Assembly: GCF_039545795.1 (NCBI RefSeq)
Contig: NZ_CP154260.1
Location: 873,001 to 937,000, forward strand
DNA: 64,000 nt
Direction: 5' to 3'
Origin: Chitinophaga niabensis
GTDB lineage: Bacteria > Bacteroidota > Bacteroidia > Chitinophagales > Chitinophagaceae
Positions 9,357 through 17,132 of the stretch are shown here, piece after piece; within the stretch, counting starts at the first letter, position 1; each line of letters opens with the position of its first letter. The position numbers were made by a program, and so were the translations under genes. The notes under the pieces are model-generated. The model had not been told where the DNA came from and did not search any database. It worked only from the letters and a program-made list of their open reading frames with translations.

Positions 9357-10862
9357 ATGATGTTGTCGCGATTTACGTTGAAGCACATTGTGCCCGGTGT
9401 TGTGAAAGTTCCGGATGAGCAGCTGTTTGAATTGCCTGAAAAGGTATTGCAGTTTGGTACGGGTGTATTGCTGAGGGGATTGGCAGATCATTACATTGAT
9501 AAAGCCAACCGCAAAGGGATTTTTAACGGAAGGATAGTAGTGGTGAAATCTACCAGCCAGGGCGGCGCAGATACATTTGAAAAACAGGATGCATTGTATA
9601 CGCTTTGCATCCGTGGTATGAAAAGCAATCAAACGATCGCGGAGAATTATATCAACGCTGCTATCAGCAGGGTGTTACATGCGCAGCGGGATTGGGAGCA
9701 GATCCTTTCCTGTGCACATGATCAGGGCATGCAGGTGATCATTTCCAATACTACGGAAGTCGGGATCCAATTGGTGAATGATGATATCCGCCGGCATCCG
9801 CCCGTTTCTTATCCCGGCAAACTGCTGGCCTTTTTATATGAACGGTTTAAAGCATTCGGTGGCAGTGTGCATAGTGGTATGGTGATCGTACCAACAGAAC
9901 TGGTACCGGATAATGGTAAAAAGCTGGAAGCCATTGTGCTGGAACTGGCGCACCTGAATGGTTTGCCGGAAGAGTTCATGGAATGGCTGGAGAAATACAA
10001 TTATTTCTGCAATTCACTGGTAGACCGTATTGTACCCGGCTCGCCGGAACCTTCTCAACAGGCATTACTGGAAAAAGAATTCGGGTATACAGATGCATTG
10101 CTCAGCATTGCAGAAGCATATAGCCTCTGGGCTATTGAAGGAGATGAAAACATCCGCAGGATCTTAAGCTTTGCAGAAGCGAATGAAGAAGTGGTGATCA
10201 TGCCGGATATTGATCTGCATAGAGAACTGAAACTGCGTTTGCTGAATGGTTCGCATACACTCAGCTGCGGCGTTGCCTTCCTCTCCGGTTTTGAAACAGT
10301 GAAAGAAGCCATGGATGAACCTGCTTTTGCCGGCTATATCAGTAACCTGCTGTTACATGAATTAGCCAACGGTATCCCTTATCCTGTTGAACCGCAGGTG
10401 GCAGAGCAATTCGGGCAAAGTGTACTGGACCGTTTCAGGAACCCCTATATCCGTCATTACTGGAAGAGCATCACCATGCAATACAGCACCAAAATGAAAA
10501 TGCGCTGCCTGCCCATCCTGCTCGAATATTATGAACGCCATGGCCGGCTCCCTGAATTATTTGCAAAGGGATTCGCGGCATGGCTGTATTTTATGCGGGT
10601 GCGGGAAAAGGACGGTCGTTATTATGGCGAACTGAACGGCCAGCCTTATGAAGTAACAGACGATATGAGCGCTGTTTTTAGTAAACGTTGGGAAGAATTG
10701 ACGCCTTCGGAACTGGTATTTACCACCCTGGCAGACAGGTCTTTCTGGAAACACGACCTTAGTTTACTGCCCGGCTGGCAGGACCTGGTACTACAGCAGT
10801 TAGAGGAGATCATGCAGCAGGGAATGCAGCTGAAACCTTCAAAAAAGCGGGTAATCAATTAA
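9357..10862 (+). CDS. uxaB: tagaturonate reductase (altronate oxidoreductase)
   Basis: This 501-residue member of the long-chain mannitol dehydrogenase family should reduce D-tagaturonate to D-altronate with NADH, the second step of galacturonate catabolism. The Rossmann part opens with VLQFGTGVLLRGLADHYID (residues about 31-49). The family catalytic signature KxxxxNxxH is present as KLRLLNGSH at about 287. The length agrees with E. coli UxaB (483 residues). It is 10 bases after the GH105 gene and completes the pectin operon. Two adjacent ATGs (9357 and 9360) could serve as start. Isomerase (uxaC) and altronate dehydratase (uxaA) genes are not in this window. Confidence 0.9.
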   Translation: MMLSRFTLKHIVPGVVKVPDEQLFELPEKVLQFGTGVLLRGLADHYIDKANRKGIFNGRIVVVKSTSQGGADTFEKQDALYTLCIRGMKSNQTIAENYINAAISRVLHAQRDWEQILSCAHDQGMQVIISNTTEVGIQLVNDDIRRHPPVSYPGKLLAFLYERFKAFGGSVHSGMVIVPTELVPDNGKKLEAIVLELAHLNGLPEEFMEWLEKYNYFCNSLVDRIVPGSPEPSQQALLEKEFGYTDALLSIAEAYSLWAIEGDENIRRILSFAEANEEVVIMPDIDLHRELKLRLLNGSHTLSCGVAFLSGFETVKEAMDEPAFAGYISNLLLHELANGIPYPVEPQVAEQFGQSVLDRFRNPYIRHYWKSITMQYSTKMKMRCLPILLEYYERHGRLPELFAKGFAAWLYFMRVREKDGRYYGELNGQPYEVTDDMSAVFSKRWEELTPSELVFTTLADRSFWKHDLSLLPGWQDLVLQQLEEIMQQGMQLKPSKKRVIN

Positions 10863-10868
10863 ACTGCC

Positions 10869-10876
10869 GTACTTTT
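10869..10876 (+). promoter_or_regulatory. -7 promoter box of the RNA helicase gene
   Basis: TACTTTTG matches the Bacteroidota -7 consensus TAnnTTTG exactly. It ends 6 bases before the ATG at 10883, so the transcript would be leaderless or nearly so. No convincing -33 element is seen. It separates the helicase from the pectin operon. Confidence 0.5.
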
Positions 10877-10882
10877 GCGGCG

Positions 10883-12193
10883 ATGCAAGCAATTAACGAC
10901 ATACTTTCGAGATTAAGGATAGATCAGCTGAATGAGATGCAACTGGCGTCTATTGAGGCAAGTAAGAAAGACCAGGACCTGGTCCTGCTATCAGATACAG
11001 GCTCCGGCAAAACGCTGGCTTTCCTCCTGCCTGTACTGCAGCTGCTGGACGCAGCGAATAAGAAAACACAGGCCATGATCATTGTTCCTTCCCGGGAACT
11101 GGCTTTACAGATAGATGATGTATTCAGGTCTATGGTCACCGGTTTTAAAGTAACCGTTTGTTATGGTGGCCATAAGCGGGAAACAGAAGAGAATAACCTG
11201 CTGGAAGCCCCGGCCCTGATCATTGGCACCTGCGGCCGCCTCGCAGATCATATCCGCAGAGGTAATATTCAAACAGACAGTATTGAAACACTCGTATTGG
11301 ACGAGTTTGATAAATCCATCGAATTAGGCTTCCAGGAAGAATTATCCTTTATCATGGGCAGCCTGAAAGGTTTGAAGAAACGCATCCTTACCTCCGCTAC
11401 CGATTCCATGGAGATCCCTGATTACATCGGCCTGAAAGCCCATGAAGTACTCAATTTCTCCACGGGCGAAAAAGCAGAAGCACTGGCTGTTAAATGGGTG
11501 AAGAGTGATGAAGACGATAAGATAGCCACCCTTTTCCGCCTGATCTGCTATTTCGGTAACCGCTCTACCATTGTGTTCTGTAATCATCGTGAATCCGTTG
11601 AACGCACCAGCAATATGCTGAAGGACAGAAGCATTACCAATGTGTTCTACCATGGTGCTATGGAACAACAGGAGCGGGATGTGGCCTTATGCAAATTCCG
11701 TAATGGTACTTCCAATGTATTGGTTACTACAGACCTGGCAGCCCGCGGATTGGATATTCCTAATATCCGCTATATCGTACATTATCACCTGCCACATACG
11801 GAAGATATCTTCACACACCGTAACGGCAGAACTGCCCGTATGGATGCCAGCGGTACAGCTGTTTTGATCCTTTCCCCGGATGAAAAGATGCCTGCCTATG
11901 TTCCTGCAGAAGTAGAAGAAATTGAACTGCCGGAAACAGCCGTATTGCCGGAGAGCCCTAAATGGTCTACCCTGTTTATTGGCGGAGGAAAGAAGAACAA
12001 GATCAATAAAGTGGATATTGTTGGCTTCCTCACTAACAAGGGTGCATTGAAAAAGGAAGATGTGGGCCTGATAGAAGTGAAGGACTTCTTTTCATTTGTA
12101 GGCGTTCGTAAAAGCCGCATGAGCGATGTTTTGCAGCGGGTGAAGAACGAAAAGATCAAAAACCAGAAAGTAAAGATCGATATCGCCAAATAG
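10883..12193 (+). CDS. DEAD-box RNA helicase with DbpA-type RNA-binding domain
   Basis: This is a 436-residue ATP-dependent RNA helicase. RecA domain 1 holds a Q-motif region (LNEMQ), Walker A SDTGSGKT (about 37-44), PSRELALQ (about 69), the DEAD motif in the variant form DEFD (about 139) and SAT. RecA domain 2 holds TTDLAARGLDIPN and HRNGRTAR (about 310). After a short linker, residues about 363-436 (FIGGGKKNKINKVDIVGFLT) look like the DbpA RNA-binding domain, which directs DbpA to helix 92 of 23S rRNA, so a role in large-subunit assembly is likely. The DEFD variant is the main deviation. It is preceded by its own -7 box and followed by a strong terminator. Confidence 0.9.
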   Translation: MQAINDILSRLRIDQLNEMQLASIEASKKDQDLVLLSDTGSGKTLAFLLPVLQLLDAANKKTQAMIIVPSRELALQIDDVFRSMVTGFKVTVCYGGHKRETEENNLLEAPALIIGTCGRLADHIRRGNIQTDSIETLVLDEFDKSIELGFQEELSFIMGSLKGLKKRILTSATDSMEIPDYIGLKAHEVLNFSTGEKAEALAVKWVKSDEDDKIATLFRLICYFGNRSTIVFCNHRESVERTSNMLKDRSITNVFYHGAMEQQERDVALCKFRNGTSNVLVTTDLAARGLDIPNIRYIVHYHLPHTEDIFTHRNGRTARMDASGTAVLILSPDEKMPAYVPAEVEEIELPETAVLPESPKWSTLFIGGGKKNKINKVDIVGFLTNKGALKKEDVGLIEVKDFFSFVGVRKSRMSDVLQRVKNEKIKNQKVKIDIAK

Positions 12194-12210
12194 TAAAGCT
12201 GCTTGCAGAA

Positions 12211-12250
12211 AACCTGCCGCGCAGAAGAAGGCGGCGGTTTTTTCTTTTTG
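12211..12250 (+). terminator. rho-independent terminator of the helicase gene
   Basis: AACCTGCCGC (12211-12220) pairs with GCGGCGGTT (12231-12239) with a single bulged T and a 10-base loop, followed by TTTTTTCTTTTT. It lies 17 bases after the helicase stop. It is also the left part of the first copy of the downstream tandem repeat. Confidence 0.8.
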
Positions 12251-12264
12251 TATATTAGTTATCT

Positions 12265-12378
12265 ATGGTCTTCGAACCGCACAGAAGAGAGCAGAGGTTT
12301 TTTCTTTTTGTATATTAGTTACCTATGGTCTTCGAACCGCACAGAAGAGAGCAGAGGTTTTTTCTTTTTGTATATTAG
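12265..12378 (+). other. two identical 17-codon upstream mini-ORFs
   Basis: The duplicated ATGs at 12265 and 12325 each open a 17-codon reading frame (MVFEPHRREQRFFLFVY) that stops at the TAG within the next TATATTAG box (12316-12318 and 12376-12378), 6 bases before the next ATG. They look like by-products of the repeat expansion. They could act as decoy starts or reinitiation leaders if transcription begins in copy 1 or 2. Translation is not shown. Confidence 0.35.
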
Positions 12379-12384
12379 TTACCT

Positions 12385-13125
12385 ATGGTCTTCGAACTCT
12401 GTATCATATTTTTCTTCATCGCACTGGTCTATTCTTCTGCCGGTTTTGGCGGAGGTTCCAGTTACCTGGCATTAATGGCATTATGGGGTGTGGGCTTTCA
12501 GCTGATGAAATCCACCGCCCTGCTTTGTAATATAGTAGTAGTATTAGGCGGCGTTTACCATTTCTGGAAAAATGGGCACCTGCCCATGAAGAAAGCCTTG
12601 CAGTTAAGCCTGGTAAGTGTGCCCCTGGCGTTTGTTGGAAGTTATCTGCCCATGAAGCAGGCTACTTTTTTCCTCATACTCGGTATTGCTTTAACAGCAG
12701 CAGCACTGCTTATGTGTATCCGTTTTTTCTTTCAGAAAACATATACCATCCGCGAACAGCCGCGAGGTCTGTATGGGATCATCGGAGGCGCTATTGGTTT
12801 CCTTTCCGGCATGACGGGAATTGGTGGAGGCATTTACCTGGCACCGGTATTACGTCTCGGGCAATATGATACCGCCAAGAACATTGCCGGCTTAAGCAGC
12901 TTTTTCATACTCGTGAATTCCATTTCAGGTTTACTGGGGCAGGCAGCCAAAGGAGCTATTATCGTACAATGGTCTTTTACCTTGCCTTTAATTATAGCAG
13001 TAATAGCAGGAGGGCAGATCGGTGCGCGTTTGAGTGCAGCTGCCCTGAAACCCCGTTGGGTAGAAGCCGCTACGGCTTTGCTGATCTTATATGCAGGGGG
13101 AAGAATGTTGCTTAGCCACCAATAA
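12385..13125 (+). CDS. TauE/SafE-family (sulfite exporter-like) permease
   Basis: This 246-residue inner-membrane protein has about seven or eight hydrophobic helices. Two halves each carry a glycine-rich family signature: SAGFGGGSSYLALMAL at residues 18-33 and SGMTGIGGGIYLAPVL near 139-154. The family moves sulfite, sulfoacetate or other organic anions; the substrate cannot be told here. The start ATG lies in the third copy of the triplicated leader, and the first helix follows directly (MVFELCIIFFFIALVYSS). The 3' end overlaps the convergent moaA gene by 14 bases. Next to molybdenum cofactor genes an oxyanion role is possible, but this is speculation. Confidence 0.85.
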   Translation: MVFELCIIFFFIALVYSSAGFGGGSSYLALMALWGVGFQLMKSTALLCNIVVVLGGVYHFWKNGHLPMKKALQLSLVSVPLAFVGSYLPMKQATFFLILGIALTAAALLMCIRFFFQKTYTIREQPRGLYGIIGGAIGFLSGMTGIGGGIYLAPVLRLGQYDTAKNIAGLSSFFILVNSISGLLGQAAKGAIIVQWSFTLPLIIAVIAGGQIGARLSAAALKPRWVEAATALLILYAGGRMLLSHQ

Positions 13126-14080
13126 CAGACATACTTTCCAGCTGCGTATGCGTATTGGACGCCGCTGCTTCAAAACCATCCTTTGCCCTGTGTTGCAACG
13201 CAGCCTGCAGGTGTTCCAGGAGTTCCAGATCTGAACTTCCTTCCCGCAATAAGTTTTTTACATTCAATACATCATCTCCGTAAAGGCAGGTTTTCAATCC
13301 ACCGGTAGGAGTGATCCTGATCCTGTTGCAGGTTCCGCAGAAAGTACGGCTATAGGCCGGGATCACGCCAATACTGCCCTTGTGTTCCGGGATCCGGTAA
13401 TTCAGGGAAGTGCTGTTGGGGGCATCGGTTATTTTTTCAAGGGAATATTGAGAACGGATGGTATCCAGTATGCGGAGATAATTCCAGTTGATGCCGGAAA
13501 AACGATTTCCCTGCCCGTTAAAGGGCATTTCTTCAATAAATCTTACAGATACCGGGTGGTTGCGGGTAAGTTCCGTAAAATCTAACAATTCGTCTGTATT
13601 CACCCCATCCATCACCACCATATTGATCTTTACATCCATTTCATGGGCCAGCAGGCTGTCCAGTGTTTGCTGTACAGCACTGAACTGATCCCTGCGGGTG
13701 ATCCGGAAAAAGCGGTCGGCCTGCAGGGTATCCAGGCTAAGATTGATCTGATGGATGCCCAGGGCTTTGAGTGCAGGAATAAAGGGAGCAGTGAGTACAC
13801 CATTGGTGGTGATAGAAATACCGGCCATGGGAGCGAGTTGTTCCAGCAGCAGCATGAGGTCTTTCCGCAAAAAGGGCTCGCCGCCGGTGATCCGTATCTT
13901 GTTGATGCCGGCATCTGTTAATACCTGCATTAACCGTACGATCTCTTCATAGCTCAGCAGGCTTGATCTTTCCAGGAACTGCATGTTTTCCGGCATACAA
14001 TAAGTACAGCGGAGGTTACACCGGTCCGTAACCGCTAATCTCACATAATTGATCGTTCGCTGGTGATTATCCTTCAACAT
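13112..14080 (-). CDS. moaA: GTP 3',8-cyclase, molybdenum cofactor synthesis
   Basis: This 322-residue radical-SAM enzyme turns GTP into 3',8-cyclo-GTP, the first step of molybdopterin synthesis, together with MoaC. The SAM cluster motif is VTDRCNLRCTYC with Cys21, Cys25 and Cys28. GGEPFLRKDL follows at about 66. The second [4Fe-4S] cluster, which holds GTP, is seen in FCGTCNRIRIT and TCLYGDD. The protein ends in GG (SVIGG), the flexible tail needed by MoaA. Length matches the family. It is divergent from moaD and moaE, with 47 bases between start codons. Confidence 0.95.
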   Translation of the reverse strand: MLKDNHQRTINYVRLAVTDRCNLRCTYCMPENMQFLERSSLLSYEEIVRLMQVLTDAGINKIRITGGEPFLRKDLMLLLEQLAPMAGISITTNGVLTAPFIPALKALGIHQINLSLDTLQADRFFRITRRDQFSAVQQTLDSLLAHEMDVKINMVVMDGVNTDELLDFTELTRNHPVSVRFIEEMPFNGQGNRFSGINWNYLRILDTIRSQYSLEKITDAPNSTSLNYRIPEHKGSIGVIPAYSRTFCGTCNRIRITPTGGLKTCLYGDDVLNVKNLLREGSSDLELLEHLQAALQHRAKDGFEAAASNTHTQLESMSVIGG

Positions 14081-14085
14081 CTGGC

Positions 14086-14123
14086 TAAAGTTAACAAATT
14101 ATCGCCGCTATATTGTAGCTTTA
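14086..14123. promoter_or_regulatory. back-to-back -7 boxes for moaA and moaD
   Basis: On the minus strand TAACTTTA (14093 to 14086) ends 5 bases before the moaA ATG; on the plus strand TAGCTTTA (14116-14123) ends 4 bases before the moaD ATG. Each differs from TAnnTTTG only in the last base. The 47-base divergent gap leaves little room for a leader on either side. Confidence 0.4.
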
Positions 14124-14127
14124 AACC

Positions 14128-14361
14128 ATGAGAGTTTTGTTATTCGGCATCATGAAAGACATTGTGGCTGCTAAAACACTGACAATAGAGGCGGAAATCC
14201 CCACCGTAGGGGATCTCAAACACTGGCTGAAACAGGAATATCCTGCCGTTCAGAACCTGAAAGCAGTTATGATTGCGGTGAACAAAACCTATGCGGCAGA
14301 TGAAACCATCCTTTCCCCGGAAGATGAAATTGCCATCATCCCACCCTTAAGCGGAGGTTAA
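14128..14361 (+). CDS. moaD: molybdopterin synthase small subunit (sulfur carrier)
   Basis: A 77-residue ubiquitin-fold protein of the MoaD/ThiS family. It begins MRVLLFGIMKDIV and ends in the essential double glycine (IIPPLSGG), whose C-terminal carboxylate is adenylated and converted to the thiocarboxylate that donates sulfur to precursor Z. It lies 3 bases before moaE, its partner in the synthase heterotetramer. The activating enzyme MoeB is not encoded in this window. Confidence 0.93.
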   Translation: MRVLLFGIMKDIVAAKTLTIEAEIPTVGDLKHWLKQEYPAVQNLKAVMIAVNKTYAADETILSPEDEIAIIPPLSGG

Positions 14362-14364
14362 TTT

Positions 14365-14781
14365 ATGGAACAACTGATCAGGATCGCTGAGCATATTGAT
14401 ACGGCAGAAGCCATCGCATTCGTACAATCAGAAAAGAGCGGCGGCATTGTTACTTTTATTGGTACCGTACGGAACCAGACCCAGCAGAAAAAAGTGCTGA
14501 AACTGGTGTTTGAATGTTACGAACCCATGGCCATACTGGAAATGGAAAAGATCGCGGCACAGATGCAGGAAAAATGGCAGGTGCAGCGGGTAGCTATCTT
14601 ACATGTAACAGGAGAGAAATTACCGGGAGAAGTAGTGGTAGCCATTGCTGTGGCTGCGCCACATCGCGGGGCTGCTTTTGAGGCCTGCCAGTATGCGATT
14701 GATACTTTAAAGGAAACAGTACCTATCTGGAAACAGGAGTTTTTTGAAGATGGGGCTGTTTGGGTAGCGGCACATCCTTAA
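14365..14781 (+). CDS. moaE: molybdopterin synthase catalytic subunit
   Basis: This 138-residue subunit inserts the dithiolene sulfurs into cyclic pyranopterin monophosphate. Seen: GGIVTFIGTVRNQTQ near residue 30, the conserved ECYEPMA (about 50), HRGAAFEACQYAID (about 100) and the lysine motif KETVPIWKQEFFEDG near 115-129, which contains the catalytic lysines of the family. It is coupled to moaD. The 3' end overlaps the convergent mobA gene by 4 bases. Confidence 0.94.
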   Translation: MEQLIRIAEHIDTAEAIAFVQSEKSGGIVTFIGTVRNQTQQKKVLKLVFECYEPMAILEMEKIAAQMQEKWQVQRVAILHVTGEKLPGEVVVAIAVAAPHRGAAFEACQYAIDTLKETVPIWKQEFFEDGAVWVAAHP

Positions 14782-15359
14782 TTGATCTTATCCATCGCAT
14801 CCTTCATCTCATCCGGGGTATTCGCATTAAACTGCTCCGTACTATAGGGATTCTTCAGGATCTCCACTTCCACCTTCAATAAAGTTTTACGTGGGCAGTT
14901 CTTCCCTTCCCTGAATTCCCTTTCCAAAGCAGCCAGCCCGGCAGGCTCCCAGATAGTGATCAACGGTTCCGGGGAAAAGTTAAACGGACTCAGAAAAGCG
15001 GTTGCCGCTTTACGTTCATCCCTGTTATTCAGCAGGTAAGCAATGCTGTGTTCACTGATCAGCGGAAGGTCGCAGGCCAATACCAGCCAGGCGGCATCAG
15101 GGTATGCGGCATAAGCACTGAGCAATCCCGAGGAAGGCCCTGCACCGATTACGCTATCCGGTATGAGGTTGTTACAGCCGGGAAATTCCTGTTCCGGCCG
15201 GCAGGAGAGATATACTTCCGGCAGAAAGGTTTTTAACAGATCGTGGAGGTATTGCCACTGGGGTTTGCCATGATAAGCGATCTGGCTTTTATCCTGTTGC
15301 ATGCGGGTACTCAGGCCACCACATAATACCAGGCCTTTTATGTTGTTATCCGATATCAT
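14778..15359 (-). CDS. mobA: molybdenum cofactor guanylyltransferase
   Basis: The product (193 residues from this start) links GMP to the molybdenum cofactor to make the bis-MGD form used by DMSO-reductase-type enzymes such as the nitrate reductase of this window. The nucleotidyltransferase signature is GLVLCGGLSTRMQQDKSQI near the N-terminus, with DSVIGAGPSSGLLSAY (about 65) and ACDLPLI (about 95). I chose the ATG at 15359 (MISDNNIKG) because it sits directly before the first beta strand; an in-frame ATG at 15371 would add four residues. It overlaps the end of moaC and is probably co-transcribed with it. Confidence 0.9.
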   Translation of the reverse strand: MISDNNIKGLVLCGGLSTRMQQDKSQIAYHGKPQWQYLHDLLKTFLPEVYLSCRPEQEFPGCNNLIPDSVIGAGPSSGLLSAYAAYPDAAWLVLACDLPLISEHSIAYLLNNRDERKAATAFLSPFNFSPEPLITIWEPAGLAALEREFREGKNCPRKTLLKVEVEILKNPYSTEQFNANTPDEMKDAMDKIN

Positions 15360-15816
15360 TTTTACCACCACTTTTACTGATGAGCCTGGTTTCCCTGATC
15401 ACCATTTCATGAGAGAATGCTTTACACATATCATAAATAGTCAATGCAGCTACACTGGCCCCGGTAAGGGCTTCCATTTCCACGCCCGTTTTACCTGTTG
15501 TTTTAACGGTACAGCGGATCACTGCTTCAGAGCCTTCCAGCCGGATGCTGATCTGGCAATTGTCCAGCAGTAAGGTATGGCATAAAGGAATAAGTTCCGG
15601 GGTTTTTTTAGCCCCCATAATACCGGCAATGATGGCAGTCTGGAATACGGCCCCTTTTTTTGTTACCAGCTCCTGCCCGTTGAACTGTTGCAGGATAATG
15701 GCTGGTAAAAACACCCTGCTTTCTGCCACGGCTATCCGCTGTGTAGCGTCTTTTGCTCCCACATCTACCATCTGCGGCTGGCCACTTTCATCCAGGTGTG
15801 TAAAATCATTGCCCAT
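15346..15816 (-). CDS. moaC: cyclic pyranopterin monophosphate synthase
   Basis: This 156-residue enzyme converts 3',8-cyclo-GTP to cyclic pyranopterin monophosphate. The start at 15816 gives MGNDFTHLDESGQPQMVD, the standard MoaC N-terminus; the longer open frame upstream has no family similarity. Conserved parts: AGIMGAKKTPELIPLCHTL (about 60-80), containing the active-site histidine, and TGVEMEALTGASVAALTIYD (about 110-130). It is divergent from moeA with only 36 bases between start codons, and its end overlaps mobA. Confidence 0.94.
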   Translation of the reverse strand: MGNDFTHLDESGQPQMVDVGAKDATQRIAVAESRVFLPAIILQQFNGQELVTKKGAVFQTAIIAGIMGAKKTPELIPLCHTLLLDNCQISIRLEGSEAVIRCTVKTTGKTGVEMEALTGASVAALTIYDMCKAFSHEMVIRETRLISKSGGKNDIG

Positions 15817-15852
15817 AAATGCATTAAATTTATCAAAGCAAAAATAGTTAAA

Positions 15853-17061
15853 ATGATGATGCGCGTACCAGAAGCTTTTGCGGCCATTATGGCTACAGTC
15901 CGTGATTTTGGAACAGAAATGGTGCCCTTTGAAAAGGCCACCGGAAGGGTATTGCGCGAAACTATTTATGCCGACAGGCCTTTTCCGCCTTTCGACCGGG
16001 TAATGATGGATGGCATTTCCATTTACTACGACAGTTACGTCCGCGGCCAGCGGGTATTTGGACTGGAAGACGTACAAGCAGCAGGCATGCCCCAGATGCA
16101 GCTCCGGAACCTGGCGGACTGTATGGAAGTGATGACGGGCGCTGTGCTGCCAGACCTTACAGATACTGTTATACCTTATGAACACCTGGATATTTCAGAA
16201 CACGAAGGATTCCGGCGTTTTACCATTATTAAAGAAGTAAAGAAAGGTCAGTATATCCATCGCGCAGGATCTGATGCGCCGGAAGGAAAACCCTTACTGG
16301 AAAAGGGTATCCGGCTGGGAGCTGCAGAGGCAGGCGTGCTGGCCACTGTTGGCAAAACACAGGTATTGGTAAGTAAAGTCCCCAGGGTAGTGCTGGTCGC
16401 CACCGGTAATGAACTGGTGCCGGTAGAAAATAAACCGGAAGCACATCAGTTGCGCATCTCCAATATTTATAACCTGGCTGCTGCTTTACAGGGATTGGGT
16501 ATACCTGCGGAAATGGTACACCTGCCGGATGATGTACAACACCTCAGCACCCATTTGAATAAACTCATTCCCGCCGCGGACCTGCTGATCTGCACAGGCG
16601 CTGTGTCTGCCGGGAAATATGATCACCTGCCGGAAGTATTGAAAAAAGCCGGCATGCAGGAAATATTCCATACCGTTCAGCAACGGCCCGGTAAACCATT
16701 ATTGTTTGGAACTTTCCAAAACGGGCCGGTGGTATTTGCATTACCCGGTAACCCGGTTTCAGGATTCATGTGTTATTACCGGTATGTACAACCCTGGCTG
16801 AAAGCCTGCTTGCAGGATGCTGCCAACAAGCCGGAGTTTGCAGTACTGGAAGAAGATGTAACCTTTGATAAACCACTCGAATATTATCTCCCCGTAAAAT
16901 TAAAATGTTCCCCGGAAGGAGTCTGGCTGGCAGCGCCTGCTGTTTACCATGGTTCCGGAGACCTGGCCAGCCTGCTGCTGGCGGATGCTTTTATGGCGCT
17001 ACCTGCGGACCAGGACCTTTTCAGAAAAGGCAGCAGTTTCCCTGTTTGGAAATTCAGGTAA
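15853..17061 (+). CDS. moeA: molybdopterin molybdotransferase
   Basis: This enzyme of about 402 residues inserts molybdate into adenylated molybdopterin. The start is one of three consecutive ATGs at 15853, 15856 and 15859; the reading frame continues upstream but that part overlaps moaC and has no family similarity. Seen: [14 protein letters not shown] (the MoeA signature, normally DxSAMDGYA, here with a VMMDG variant), [18 protein letters not shown] (about 100), [12 protein letters not shown] (about 180), the substrate-binding [18 protein letters not shown] (usual TTGGVSxGxYD) and [20 protein letters not shown] near 300. Both core motifs deviate slightly, as is common in Bacteroidota. Confidence 0.9.
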   Translation: MMMRVPEAFAAIMATVRDFGTEMVPFEKATGRVLRETIYADRPFPPFDRVMMDGISIYYDSYVRGQRVFGLEDVQAAGMPQMQLRNLADCMEVMTGAVLPDLTDTVIPYEHLDISEHEGFRRFTIIKEVKKGQYIHRAGSDAPEGKPLLEKGIRLGAAEAGVLATVGKTQVLVSKVPRVVLVATGNELVPVENKPEAHQLRISNIYNLAAALQGLGIPAEMVHLPDDVQHLSTHLNKLIPAADLLICTGAVSAGKYDHLPEVLKKAGMQEIFHTVQQRPGKPLLFGTFQNGPVVFALPGNPVSGFMCYYRYVQPWLKACLQDAANKPEFAVLEEDVTFDKPLEYYLPVKLKCSPEGVWLAAPAVYHGSGDLASLLLADAFMALPADQDLFRKGSSFPVWKFR

Positions 17062-17132
17062 CAGCAGATGCCTGCATTTACATCGTTATAATAAACAGTT
17101 GTTTGTTTTTTTTGCATCTTAGCAACATGGTA

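Larger units (their letters stand above)
12211..12394 (+). repeat. three tandem copies of a 60-base leader unit
   Basis: Copies lie at 12211-12274 (64 bases), 12275-12334 and 12335-12394 (60 bases each). The last two are identical; the first differs mainly in the terminator stem, where it is GC-richer. Every copy carries a T-rich tract, the -7-like box TATATTAG (12251, 12311, 12371) and CTATGGTCTTCG, whose ATG in the third copy is the start codon of the TauE-type gene. The unit thus duplicates a terminator remnant, a candidate promoter and a translation start. Confidence 0.9.

Noticed and set aside
12203..12475. 90-codon plus-strand frame running through the triplicated leader
   Set aside because: It exists only because the 60-base unit is a multiple of three; it reads the T-tracts as FFFLYISYLWSS three times and continues out of frame into the permease gene.
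15817..16185. N-terminal extension of moaC over the start of moeA
   Set aside because: The extra 123 codons have no MoaC similarity and are antisense to moeA; the family start MGNDFTHLDE is at 15816.
16905..17126. N-terminal extension of uxuA over the end of moeA
   Set aside because: The sequence before [10 protein letters not shown] has no similarity to mannonate dehydratases and overlaps a real gene.
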